A stretch of DNA of 64,000 nt. It comes from Candidatus Fermentibacteraceae bacterium (GTDB lineage: Bacteria > Fermentibacterota > Fermentibacteria > Fermentibacterales > JCC-6). Both the position numbers and the translations under genes were made by a program. This document shows, in pieces, positions 18,118 to 26,167 of the stretch (its first letter is position 1; the number at the start of each line of letters is the position of its first letter). The notes under the pieces were generated by a model. The model did not search any database, was not told the DNA's origin, and worked only from the letters and a program-made list of their open reading frames with translations. The DNA lies in the NCBI GenBank assembly GCA_016744855.1, contig JADGDO010000008.1, positions 1 through 64,000 on the forward strand, given 5' to 3'.

Positions 18118-19350
18118 TTACTTCTTCTTTTTCCTTTTGAAATCGCCCTGAATCTCAAGTTTGAGATTGTTCCACTTTGCCCATTCTTCAGGTTTTTCTT
18201 TTTCCAGCTGATACCACTTTTCTCTGGTGAAAAGAAAGATAGCAATGAAGACAAGTGTTAAGGCAAAAACCTCAATCCATATAAACAATCTTTTCGGTTT
18301 ACTTTTCCATCCCGGATGTCTCGGCGGATCAAGTATCCGCAGAGAGCTCGCAATATCCTGCTCTTGTGCTAAAGACTGATCCACCTGAAGCTCGAGAGCA
18401 GTACTCATCCTGAGCTGCATTTCAAAATCAGTCTGAAGGCGTATGTACTGAATCATGGCAGGTGGCAGGTTGCTGAGCCCTATTCCCATATTAACATCAC
18501 CGGAAGAAGAACCATTCTCGATCATTTCAATAGACTGCTTCAGCGCTGAGGCAGTGGTTTCAAGCTCAAGAAGCTGGGTGTTTGTGCCATATCTCAAACC
18601 ACTTCTAAGAGCATTCGCCATAAGAGTCGCCTCAATATAGCGTCCCTTCATCTCGGCAAGAACGGTCATTACCTGAGTCAATTCTTCAGTTGGCATGACA
18701 GTTCCGTATTCTTCTTCAAACTGCAGCATTAAAACAGTAGTATTTTGAAGTGAAGACTGAGCCACTGCCAGCTGATTCTCTGTAACTTCTCGGCTTTCAC
18801 GAAGACGGGCAACTGTAATACCGGTATTAATGCTGTCCAGAAGAGAAATCACTCTATTTGATACTTCTATTGAGAAATATGGATCTGATGTTGTGACACT
18901 CATTTCAATAAAACCTGAAGAAGTAACTGCAGCAGAATAGTTCTTCTTAAACTGTTTTCTGGCCAAAAACATTGCAATTTCAGGATCTGAGGCATATTTC
19001 TCTGTGTAATCAAGAGAATCAAGATACCCGGTACTGAGGATGGTGTTATCAATGACACTTCTGCTGTTAAGAATTTCTACGTAAACATCTCCAAGAGTCG
19101 TCATAAGGGGCAATGAATAACCCATGCCGCCGCTGAAAATGCCAGCAAATTCTCCCATGGACAAACCGCCCAGACTAAGTCCATTGGATGGAGGATCTTC
19201 AGGTGGAAGAATAACAGTGGTAGATGTGTACTGCTTTGGAATAAGATATGTAATGATAACGGTGGTTACCATTACAAGCAGAAGGACTTTCACAATGAAA
19301 ATCCTGTTCCTTAAAAGAACATAAACAAAGTTGTTGGGTGTATCGCTCAT
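18118..19350 (-). CDS. Wzz-type polysaccharide chain-length/co-polymerase protein
   Basis: A 410-residue inner-membrane protein with the PCP layout: a TM helix near residues 17-40, the Wzz-type YTSTTVILPPE stretch just after it, a long periplasmic coiled-coil region, the proline-rich PPRHPGWKSKP before the second TM helix near 365-388, and a short Lys-rich tail. No Walker motifs or tyrosine-rich tail, so any kinase partner must be separate. It controls chain length or couples polymerisation to export. It is the last gene of the minus-strand operon behind the c-di-GMP riboswitches, 8 bases after the Wza-like gene. Confidence 0.88.
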   Translation of the reverse strand: MSDTPNNFVYVLLRNRIFIVKVLLLVMVTTVIITYLIPKQYTSTTVILPPEDPPSNGLSLGGLSMGEFAGIFSGGMGYSLPLMTTLGDVYVEILNSRSVIDNTILSTGYLDSLDYTEKYASDPEIAMFLARKQFKKNYSAAVTSSGFIEMSVTTSDPYFSIEVSNRVISLLDSINTGITVARLRESREVTENQLAVAQSSLQNTTVLMLQFEEEYGTVMPTEELTQVMTVLAEMKGRYIEATLMANALRSGLRYGTNTQLLELETTASALKQSIEMIENGSSSGDVNMGIGLSNLPPAMIQYIRLQTDFEMQLRMSTALELQVDQSLAQEQDIASSLRILDPPRHPGWKSKPKRLFIWIEVFALTLVFIAIFLFTREKWYQLEKEKPEEWAKWNNLKLEIQGDFKRKKKK

Positions 19351-19358
19351 TGCTCCCC

Positions 19359-20570
19359 TTAATTGGTACTGAATATGCTTTGGTAAGCGATTATTACAGT
19401 GGCAACTCCCGTGAGAATGACCAGATATTCTTCCCAGAACTTCACAGGTATTCTTGGGACTTCAATAGTTGATCCGATTGGCACTATTCCTGTTAACTCA
19501 ACATCTGTACTCGTTCCATTCGACTGAATCAATTTTAAATTATCTCTTCTTGCATAAGCGTTGAAACCACCGGCCATGCCCAAATAGTAACTGACTGTCA
19601 TTCCGGGCGAATAAGGAACTGGCATAGTTGACATAACTTCACCGGTAACGTTGATGTAAGCAGTCGCCGAGGGAACAACAATCTTGTCTCCGGTCTGTAG
19701 CAGAACAAAGGCAGCAGTATCATACATACTGAAGGGCAGCATAATCGTAACAGAATCAGCATTCAGTCTGCTGACATAACACTCATCTGCATTTGCACTT
19801 TCGGAAAGACCTCCAGCTCTGACAACTGCACCTTTCGCGGTTTCACCGGGAATAAACTCTAGCATTACTCTATTTGTAAGAGAGTAACCTGATGGAAGAG
19901 CCTCTGAAGTTTTTGAAAGAGCACCCTCAATAAGGATGGTGGCCGCTGCAGCATGAACATGAATTCTTGTAGTTCTCTGCATCAGAGGGTTGGAATTCAG
20001 ATCACCGTTTATTGTGAACTCAGTGATATTGTAGGAAGTAGAATCTCCATCGAGAGTTATTATCTGTATCTCTGAAGAAGACCCGGTTGTTGCAACCCCA
20101 CCGGCAAAAGCCAAAGCCTCCGAGAGGCGTGAGAGACCGTTAACGGTTACAAATCCCGGTTCTACGACCTGACCGGTAATCGGAATTTGAAAGTAGGCCG
20201 ACCTGGCAAGACCGGAATTGACAATCAGACCTCTGAATGCCCGGGCTGAAAGAGTTAAAATAGTTTCCTGAAGGGTGTATAATGACATGCCGTTTGTGTC
20301 AATCTGCGGAAGTCCCGGAATGGTCAAAATCCCACCAAGAGAAACAGGTAGAACTACTTCAGAAACAGGCTCTGAAACACCCGAAAAAGGAACTCCTCCC
20401 GGAAATGTCAGCCATATAGCATCACCGGGACCAACAAGATATTCCTTCGAATCAAAATAATCCATTGGCGTCAAGATGGTTTCGATATCTGCAGAATACT
20501 CTGCCCAATCTCCTGCTGGTAAAGAAGCAGTCACGGCAAAAATCAGGGAAACCAGACCTGTTAACAGCAT
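19359..20570 (-). CDS. Wza-like polysaccharide export protein (SLBB domains)
   Basis: A 403-residue exported protein. After a signal peptide (MLLTGLVSLIFAVTASLPAG) comes a poly-export domain (about 40-130, with YLVGPGDAIWLTFPGG), then two or more SLBB repeats (for example ITGQVVEPGFVTVNG and YINVTGEVMSTMPVPYSPG). A C-terminal hydrophobic helix ends the protein, matching the amphipathic helix that forms the outer-membrane pore in Wza. No lipobox cysteine is seen. It would form the outer-membrane polysaccharide channel with the Wzz-like partner encoded just downstream. Confidence 0.88.
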   Translation of the reverse strand: MLLTGLVSLIFAVTASLPAGDWAEYSADIETILTPMDYFDSKEYLVGPGDAIWLTFPGGVPFSGVSEPVSEVVLPVSLGGILTIPGLPQIDTNGMSLYTLQETILTLSARAFRGLIVNSGLARSAYFQIPITGQVVEPGFVTVNGLSRLSEALAFAGGVATTGSSSEIQIITLDGDSTSYNITEFTINGDLNSNPLMQRTTRIHVHAAAATILIEGALSKTSEALPSGYSLTNRVMLEFIPGETAKGAVVRAGGLSESANADECYVSRLNADSVTIMLPFSMYDTAAFVLLQTGDKIVVPSATAYINVTGEVMSTMPVPYSPGMTVSYYLGMAGGFNAYARRDNLKLIQSNGTSTDVELTGIVPIGSTIEVPRIPVKFWEEYLVILTGVATVIIAYQSIFSTN

Positions 20571-20598
20571 AAAAACTATCCTCCTTAAATGAGAAAAA

Positions 20599-21690
20599 CT
20601 ACCTTGCGCTGTGATCCCAAAAAGAAGCAGCCTGTGAAGAAATTGCTTTCACAACACCAGACAAGGAAGCTAGACTCATCAGCCAGAAAAAGTATGGCAA
20701 CCGTAATAAAGAGGGAAGGCGGTTGCCTGCGGTCCTCCCTATAAGAGCAGTCACGTTAAAAAGCATGATTAAAATGAATAACCAATTGGTAGGAGAATCA
20801 TAGTAGCCAAGAAGAAGGGCAGCTATACTGGCAATTATAGCGAAAATACCCATATTCCACCTCAGAATTTTATGAACAATCAGTTGAAGGGCAAGACCAA
20901 ATTTCCTATTTTTTAAAGCCTTACCAATCAATGAAAAGGCAGACCCTATCATCCAGCTTACAATACGAACTAAGCGATTGTATTGACTTGAATTGCTGGG
21001 AGTAGGCTCAGCAGCAATTGCCAGAGGATTGAAGAGACACTTATAGCCCTGCACCCTCGAAGAAACAGCAGTTTCAAAGTCATCTGCTCTGGCTGGATTC
21101 GGCGGGTGATAAAGGCTTTTTCGAACTGCAAAAACAGCACCAGTAGCTCCCAGAACAGCACCGATTTTGCTTCCAAGGGCCTTCAATTTCTGCTCATATC
21201 GCCAATAAATGGATTCGCACGTAACTGAATCCAAACTATTTTGTTTTGACCCATCTACACAACCCACAGAAGGATCAGCAAAAGGCTTAACCAGCTCCCG
21301 CACTGTATTGGTTTTGAATTGTGTGTTTGCATCTGTAAAAACAAGTATGGAGCCCTTAGCTATTTCGGATAATTTATAAACCAGAGCTGATTTGCCGAGA
21401 CGTATTTCAGACCTGAAAAAATATACCCCGTCTTTTCCATAAGATTTGATAATTTCATCAGTAGCATCGGTAGAGACATCAGAGGCAACAAGAATTTCAA
21501 TTTTGTCTTTCGGATAATCCTGAGATAGAAGATTCTGAATTCTCTGACTCATACATAATTCTTCGTTCCTGGCCGCTACCAACACGGAAACGAAAGGAAA
21601 CTCTTTAAAAGAGTGTGCTTTTTTCTGTGTTTTAGCCAGCCCTATAACAAGCATAACCAGAGGATAAATGCCCATCGGTAGAATAATCAT
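20599..21690 (-). CDS. Membrane-anchored family 2 glycosyltransferase
   Basis: A 363-residue (or longer) GT2 protein with an N-terminal TM helix, a catalytic domain (VSVLVAARNEE, ILVASDVSTDATD, LVFTDANTQF, and the RADDFETAVSSRVQGYK region standing in for QXXRW), and three or four C-terminal TM helices. This resembles processive or priming hexosyltransferases of exopolysaccharide systems. The ATG at 21690 has no ribosome site, but the frame stays open upstream and a GGGGGGAGG at about 21740-21748 precedes an in-frame CTG at 21732, which would complete the first TM helix; the true start may be that one. It sits in the riboswitch-controlled export operon. Confidence 0.8.
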   Translation of the reverse strand: MIILPMGIYPLVMLVIGLAKTQKKAHSFKEFPFVSVLVAARNEELCMSQRIQNLLSQDYPKDKIEILVASDVSTDATDEIIKSYGKDGVYFFRSEIRLGKSALVYKLSEIAKGSILVFTDANTQFKTNTVRELVKPFADPSVGCVDGSKQNSLDSVTCESIYWRYEQKLKALGSKIGAVLGATGAVFAVRKSLYHPPNPARADDFETAVSSRVQGYKCLFNPLAIAAEPTPSNSSQYNRLVRIVSWMIGSAFSLIGKALKNRKFGLALQLIVHKILRWNMGIFAIIASIAALLLGYYDSPTNWLFILIMLFNVTALIGRTAGNRLPSLLRLPYFFWLMSLASLSGVVKAISSQAASFWDHSAR

Positions 21691-21783
21691 GATAACACAT
21701 GTAAAAATAATGCTATAAAGAATTGAAGCCAGGACGCACCTCCCCCCTCTTGAAGAATATCAGGAATTTATAGTAAATACATC

Positions 21784-23244
21784 TCATTGTTGCAACTCGA
21801 CAGGTTGTTTCGGATATGTCACTGAAATCAACAGAGCAAACACGAGCCAGAAGTAAGCTCCAACCTGTGGCCAGGGGATCAGATTATCAAAAATCTGATG
21901 GGCGCCGAAAGCAGCAAGACCGCATATAAGCCCGACTCCGAGGTTCTTATCTGATCCTGTTTTCAGAGCTTTCACTGAAGTTACAACCGCGGCGACAAGA
22001 ATCAGAAGAAGCGATATACTGGAGAGAATTCCACCCTTAAGCTGCATCTCTATGACAAGACTGTTCAACCCGCCAAAATACTCGATTTTTTCTATACTAT
22101 CCTCATGGCGCACTTCCCAGAAAGAATACAGTGCAGACCGGCTGTGAAAGTATTCCCTTCCACCCCAGCCGACGCCATTAACAGGATCCTTCACGATTTC
22201 ATTCCAGTAACCTTTGTAAGAGATGTATCGGTGCAAAATGCTGGAATCCATAACGAAAGAATTGACATCACCAAAAACAGTGAGCTGCCTTTTGAATTCA
22301 TCTGCATTGGCCACAATTACACCAATAAATATGGTCAGTGAAAGGATAGGAATCCATACTTTGTGGCGATATCTGTGAAGCAGAAAAACAAATAATGTTA
22401 GTGTAACTGTAAGAAAGCCGCCCCGAGAGAAAGTGAGAAGAACATTCTGTATCCCGAGAATAACTCCAGCCATCGCAATGATCTTCCATTTTTTCTCTTT
22501 GAATGTAAAAAACAATGCAAGGGCTGCAGGAACAAGAAGCTCTAGAACACCGGAATAAGGATTAGGTCCTCCTTCAATGGAAGAGTAAACTCTACCGGAG
22601 AGATTATACCCAGAAGCATCGTCTCCGAGGGCAGAAAGCTGCCCCGAGTTGTACTGCACAATACCATAGATTGTCATACAAAGAAGCGCAAAAGAAATAG
22701 TCTTCAACACTCTCATACGCCACTTACCATCATTGTACCAATCGTACACCACCGGAAGAAGAAGAGCGCAGATAAAAATCTTATTTGCTTCTCGAATAGT
22801 GTTACCAACAAGATTTCCGTGCTGATACAATGATAAAAACAGGGAAGCTAACTGAAATACGTAAGCAGCACAGATCAGGTATATAGGGAGTGGAAAGCGA
22901 GGAAAGGTACTGAAGGATGAGACCTTAACTGTTAAATAGAGCAGGAACAACCCAACAACAATAACTGTAGCAACAGAAAGCTGTAGCGGACCAAAACTGA
23001 ATGATTTGCTGGAAAAGGCTACAAGCCCCAGCAACAGGACACCCCAAGCTCTTGGGTCTGAAATGTAAAAGAGGGAAACTATAAGCACTGGTGCGGCAAT
23101 TACTGCAGGTAAAAGCTGTGCAGGCAGAAAAAGATAAGCAGCAAAAAAGGCAATTGTAGCAAGGAAAACCAGTACCCAAGTCCTTGTGGAAGGCCTGAAT
23201 ATTGCCTGCTCTTTGTAGTTACAGTGATCAGCAACAGAATTCAA
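21784..23244 (-). CDS. O-antigen polymerase/ligase family membrane protein (Wzy/WaaL-like)
   Basis: A 486-residue membrane protein with about eleven hydrophobic helices and a large periplasmic loop near residues 330-405. This layout, with the YNLSGRVYSSIEGGPNPYSG stretch and GVGWGGREYFH before the last helices, matches the O-antigen ligase/polymerase superfamily. It would polymerise or ligate lipid-linked repeat units in the periplasm. Its place between a small TPR gene and the Wza/Wzz genes in one operon favours a Wzy-type polymerase for a secreted polysaccharide, but WaaL-type ligase activity cannot be excluded. Confidence 0.8.
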   Translation of the reverse strand: MNSVADHCNYKEQAIFRPSTRTWVLVFLATIAFFAAYLFLPAQLLPAVIAAPVLIVSLFYISDPRAWGVLLLGLVAFSSKSFSFGPLQLSVATVIVVGLFLLYLTVKVSSFSTFPRFPLPIYLICAAYVFQLASLFLSLYQHGNLVGNTIREANKIFICALLLPVVYDWYNDGKWRMRVLKTISFALLCMTIYGIVQYNSGQLSALGDDASGYNLSGRVYSSIEGGPNPYSGVLELLVPAALALFFTFKEKKWKIIAMAGVILGIQNVLLTFSRGGFLTVTLTLFVFLLHRYRHKVWIPILSLTIFIGVIVANADEFKRQLTVFGDVNSFVMDSSILHRYISYKGYWNEIVKDPVNGVGWGGREYFHSRSALYSFWEVRHEDSIEKIEYFGGLNSLVIEMQLKGGILSSISLLLILVAAVVTSVKALKTGSDKNLGVGLICGLAAFGAHQIFDNLIPWPQVGAYFWLVFALLISVTYPKQPVELQQ

Positions 23245-23270
23245 TACTCACGCATCCCAACTTATTGTCT

Positions 23271-23316
23271 TTAAAAACGATTCCGGCTGAAAGGCTTTGA
23301 GGTCCCTCAGCCGGAA
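23271..23316 (-). terminator. Hairpin with U-tract between first and second gene of the export operon
   Basis: On the minus strand a perfect 10-bp stem (TTCCGGCTGA pairing with TCAGCCGGAA, loop of 16 bases) is followed after three bases by TTTTT. It lies between the small TPR gene and the Wzy-like gene, so it may act as an internal attenuator lowering expression of the distal export genes, or as an mRNA-end stabiliser. Confidence 0.5.
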
Positions 23317-23324
23317 CCTCCAGC

Positions 23325-23597
23325 TCAGTTCGAACCGGCCACTTCGATGGTTGTCAACCCGAAACTGCGACTCTCCGTGAAAGCAACAAGTCTTCCAGCA
23401 AGAGCAATCTGAGAGTGGGGATCTCTCTCTACTGCTTCTTCATAAAGCAGAAGCGCGGCGTCAAAGTCTCCATCTTCCATTGCATTTCCGGCTACTGCCA
23501 GGTATGCATCGGAAGTGGACGGTATAACTGTCTCCGTTACAGAAGCCAGCAGAACCGTCGGAAGAAGTAGTGCTATAAGCACCATTATCTTCTTCAT
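23325..23597 (-). CDS. Small exported TPR-like protein, first gene behind tandem c-di-GMP riboswitches
   Basis: A 90-residue protein with a signal peptide (MKKIMVLIALLLPTVLLAS) and about one and a half TPR-like helices (AYLAVAGNAMEDGDFDAALL, then YEEAVERDPHSQIALAGR). The ATG at 23597 follows a strong GGAGGTG. It is the first gene downstream of two c-di-GMP-I riboswitches and is separated from the rest of the operon by an 80-base gap with a hairpin. A role as a periplasmic adaptor for the polysaccharide machinery is possible but is inference only; alone it is too short for a full TPR superhelix. Confidence 0.75.
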   Translation of the reverse strand: MKKIMVLIALLLPTVLLASVTETVIPSTSDAYLAVAGNAMEDGDFDAALLLYEEAVERDPHSQIALAGRLVAFTESRSFGLTTIEVAGSN

Positions 23598-23631
23598 AGA
23601 GCACCTCCAATTTCCTCTGCTTTTAGCAGAG

Positions 23632-23716
23632 CGTCAGGTAACCCGGCCAACCTTCCTCGGAAGAGGGTAGGTCCCGTGGGCTTTGCGTCCCGGGATTACT
23701 CCCGGTTTGCGTTTAC
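23632..23716 (-). promoter_or_regulatory. c-di-GMP-I (GEMM) riboswitch, gene-proximal copy
   Basis: On the minus strand the conserved core reads GCAAACC, a stem closed by a GUAA tetraloop, then GGGACGCAAAGCC, CACGGGACCUA, and GGCCGGGUUACC at the 3' end. These are the conserved parts of the GEMM class I aptamer, including the GNRA loop and its receptor. A small hairpin (CTCTGC/GCAGAG) and the ribosome site of the 23325-23597 gene follow at once, suggesting control of translation or of a nearby terminator. Confidence 0.93.
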
Positions 23717-23721
23717 AACGG

Positions 23722-23808
23722 TAACCCGGCTATCCTTCCCGTTTCCCCACAACAGGTTAGGACCCATGGGCTTTGCGTCCCGGGATTACTCCCGGTTTGC
23801 CAGACGGT
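23722..23808 (-). promoter_or_regulatory. c-di-GMP-I (GEMM) riboswitch, promoter-proximal copy
   Basis: A second complete copy on the minus strand: GGCAAACC, the same GUAA-capped stem, GGGACGCAAAGCC, CAUGGGUCCUAACC, and AGCCGGGUUACC. The core halves are almost identical to the gene-proximal copy, but the second stem-loop (around 23735-23760) differs completely, so both aptamers look maintained by selection rather than by a very recent duplication. Tandem GEMM elements can give sharper or two-input responses. Confidence 0.93.
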
Positions 23809-23825
23809 GCTCAACCGTCTAACTA

Positions 23826-23854
23826 AGTATGCTTTAAATTAAATACGGAGTAAA
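23826..23854 (-). promoter_or_regulatory. Candidate sigma-70-like promoter for the riboswitch transcript
   Basis: On the minus strand TTTACT (23854-23849) and CATACT (23831-23826) are spaced by exactly 17 bases, and the predicted start falls just before the first riboswitch. Each hexamer matches the E. coli consensus at four of six positions. It overlaps the 3' end of the upstream PHP gene. Confidence 0.4.
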
Positions 23855-24645
23855 GGGGTATTCACATATCTGCCCTTTAAAAAATAACCGTAATCGTTGA
23901 ATCCACAGGACTTAAGAATAGACTGTCCTGAAGAAAGACCGAAGAAGGCATGTTCTGATCTGTGTGTGTCCGAGCCAACAGTTACCATTCTCCCACCAAG
24001 CTCAAAATACAACCGAAGAACAGAAGAAGAAGGATATGCTGTTTTCTCGGGACGACGCAATCCGGAAGTGTTTAGTTCAAGGGCGATATTCTTCCTGATC
24101 ATTGTTTGCAGAATTTCCTGCATCAGAGAGGGAAACAGTAGTGTCTCGTCAAAATCAAGAGCAAGACCCGCCCGGGCCATTCCTCTTCTGAAAATTCCCA
24201 TGTGAGCAAGAATACTTATCGGGGATTGATCAACTATTTTTAAGGTATCTTCGTAGTATCTCTCTACAATTTCAAGAGCATTCCCATTTAGAAAAGGCTT
24301 CTCACCAAGAATCAAACCGTCCTCCGTCCAGTGCAGAGCGCCGGTGATAAAGTCGTACCTCTCCTCTGTAAAAATAGCTTCAGCCTTCTCCATGTACAGA
24401 TGAGGTTCTCCTATTTCGAGACCCCTAAGAACACGTACTCCTGATACCTCAGCAAGGTCAAGCTCTTTCATGTAATCACTCTCCGAAAAACCGTTGTAAC
24501 AGTAATCGGAAGGATGAAGATCAAGATGAGCGACAAAGCCGATAGTTCCAACACAGAACTCAGATGCCAGGTCGACAAGCTCAGAAGCTGGCATTTCAGC
24601 ATCCGGCGATGATGCTGTATGAACATGCATGTCACAAAATTTCAC
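23839..24645 (-). CDS. PHP-domain phosphatase, histidinol-phosphatase-like
   Basis: A 268-residue PHP superfamily enzyme of HisK/HolPase type. Metal-binding motifs are visible in order: DMHVHTASSPDAEM (N-terminal HXH), FVAHLDLHPSD, LRGLEIGE, TGALHW, ILAHMGIF, and the C-terminal GSDTHRSEH. The family hydrolyses phosphomonoesters such as histidinol phosphate at a trinuclear metal site. No other histidine-pathway gene is nearby, so the substrate is open. It reads from ATG 24645 after GAGGAG and ends just before the riboswitch leader of the export operon. Confidence 0.85.
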   Translation of the reverse strand: MKFCDMHVHTASSPDAEMPASELVDLASEFCVGTIGFVAHLDLHPSDYCYNGFSESDYMKELDLAEVSGVRVLRGLEIGEPHLYMEKAEAIFTEERYDFITGALHWTEDGLILGEKPFLNGNALEIVERYYEDTLKIVDQSPISILAHMGIFRRGMARAGLALDFDETLLFPSLMQEILQTMIRKNIALELNTSGLRRPEKTAYPSSSVLRLYFELGGRMVTVGSDTHRSEHAFFGLSSGQSILKSCGFNDYGYFLKGRYVNTPLLRI

Positions 24646-24749
24646 GATTTGCTCCTCTATACAAAAGTCTTAATTTCTATTATGATACACTGTTAGACTT
24701 CGAAAGACGAGGTCCGGCAAAAACTATCCTGATTCCCCGGGAGAATACT

Positions 24750-25361
24750 ATGAAATTCATGCTTTTTCTTTCAACTCTGCTTCTAGCCCTTCCCCTTACT
24801 GCACTTGCCAGCCAGACAATTGGATACGACTGGGATGGAACTTCAGATACCGTATTGTACGTTTACGGAAACGGTATCGCAACCATTGCTTCTGATTTTG
24901 TCCACAGTGGAACACAGTCTCTTAATTTTGAAGAAGATCCACTTAGCGGTACCCCACAGGCATGCGTTGCCTGGATACGTGATCTTGTAGATGGAGACGA
25001 AGTTACTGCTTCTATCTGGGTTTATGATTCCACTCCCGTAGGAGACAACCCCAAGGGCAGAATCTGGGCACACTGGAATGACCATGTAGACCCCGATAGT
25101 GTTGAAAATTACAATGGTTCTGCTAGCGGTAATGGCGATTACAGTATAGAGGGCTGGAGTCAGCTTGAATACACATGGACAGTTGCTGACGGCCACACAG
25201 GTCTTGTAATTGAAGCCAGAATCTACTCCGGAGCAGATGCAAACATTCTCTGGTTCGATGATCTCAGCATTACAGCTCCTGATGGTGCTTCCTTCGTTCT
25301 TCCGAGCACCGAAACATCACTTCAGAGAAACACCTGGGGCTCAATCAAATCTTCATTCTAA
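24750..25361 (+). CDS. Secreted protein with carbohydrate-binding-like fold and TWGSIK tail
   Basis: A 203-residue exported protein. The start is taken as ATG 24750 because it opens a clear signal peptide (MKFMLFLSTLLLALPLTALA); the frame is open further upstream but has no ribosome site there. The body looks like a CBM-type beta-sandwich (SFDFVHSGTQSL-like pattern, QACVAWIRDL, GWSQLEYTWTV, ILWFDDLSI). The extreme C-terminus NTWGSIKSSF is a short conserved-looking tail and not a T9SS domain. It is followed directly by a strong terminator. Substrate unknown. Confidence 0.75.
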   Translation: MKFMLFLSTLLLALPLTALASQTIGYDWDGTSDTVLYVYGNGIATIASDFVHSGTQSLNFEEDPLSGTPQACVAWIRDLVDGDEVTASIWVYDSTPVGDNPKGRIWAHWNDHVDPDSVENYNGSASGNGDYSIEGWSQLEYTWTVADGHTGLVIEARIYSGADANILWFDDLSITAPDGASFVLPSTETSLQRNTWGSIKSSF

Positions 25362-25386
25362 AACTATAGAATATTGTAATCTTATT

Positions 25387-25417
25387 ACCCGGCTGCTTAG
25401 GCAGTCGGGTTTTTTAT
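25387..25417 (+). terminator. Rho-independent terminator
   Basis: ACCCGGCTGC, a four-base loop TTAG, then GCAGTCGGGT followed by TTTTT. It ends the 24750-25361 gene on the plus strand and abuts the end of the convergent gene. Confidence 0.9.
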
Positions 25418-26076
25418 CAGTAGGTAACTGCCAATCCGAACATCACAAGATTTCTAGTGAGGTCCATAGGAATTGCAAAGCCGAAGCCTATAGATTCCGG
25501 AATCCATTCAGCCTCTCCAGTGGGCAGACCATACATTATGCCGGTGTTGATACTGTGGTGGAAAGTATTTTCAACCTCATCCCAGTCGTTGTTACCATCT
25601 GAATCATCGGGAATGTTAATTACATCAGGCCCGTAACCGGCATCCCAACCAGCATACACTTCAAGTGAAGTGCCGAGCAGGTATCCAGCCGACACGCCAA
25701 ACTGAGTAGCAAGAAGCTTGGCTGGAATAATGTAACTTGCACCCGCAACAAGAGAAAGTGCTGCCTTCTCCTCGGGGGTAAACAGGCCAACTCGAACCAG
25801 TGGTCCCAGTCCCCAGGCTCTTCCGGAAACACCAATATCAATCCTGTTCGTTGCTCCAGAGAGGAATATCAGACTTGGAGATACTGGTACATCATCGACA
25901 TTATCTTCTCCGGCTTCCCGGCGATCATCCGCATTCATGTAAGCGGGTAGGGCAACAGCTCCCGTAACTGTCATGTGATTTTCACCCAGTGTTCTAGCAC
26001 CGATCATAGATCCATAGTAACAGCCCTGGCCGGCAGCAAGAAATACTGTCAGGCTAACTACTTTGACTAATTTCAT
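25417..26076 (-). CDS. Outer-membrane beta-barrel-like protein
   Basis: A 219-residue exported protein. The ATG at 26076 is chosen because GGAGGG precedes it and it opens the signal sequence MKLVKVVSLTVFLAAGQGC; the Cys at position 19 is not in a standard lipobox. The rest alternates polar and hydrophobic residues in short strands ending with FGLAVTY, an aromatic C-terminus typical of outer-membrane barrels. The text includes Gly-Tyr-Leu-Leu-Gly and DAGYGPDVI strands. No specific family recognised. It converges with the preceding terminator. Confidence 0.65.
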   Translation of the reverse strand: MKLVKVVSLTVFLAAGQGCYYGSMIGARTLGENHMTVTGAVALPAYMNADDRREAGEDNVDDVPVSPSLIFLSGATNRIDIGVSGRAWGLGPLVRVGLFTPEEKAALSLVAGASYIIPAKLLATQFGVSAGYLLGTSLEVYAGWDAGYGPDVINIPDDSDGNNDWDEVENTFHHSINTGIMYGLPTGEAEWIPESIGFGFAIPMDLTRNLVMFGLAVTY

Positions 26077-26167
26077 TGAGTTCCCTCCATTCAACCGGTT
26101 GTATATGATACCCATTAGATAACCTTTAAACTGTTTTTTTTCAATACTCTGTAGTCAGGAGGAAAAC

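Noticed and set aside
23802-23820. Hairpin AGACGG/CCGTCT as terminator of the PHP gene
   Set aside because: No U-tract follows; it merges directly into the first c-di-GMP aptamer and is better seen as the 5' part of that leader.
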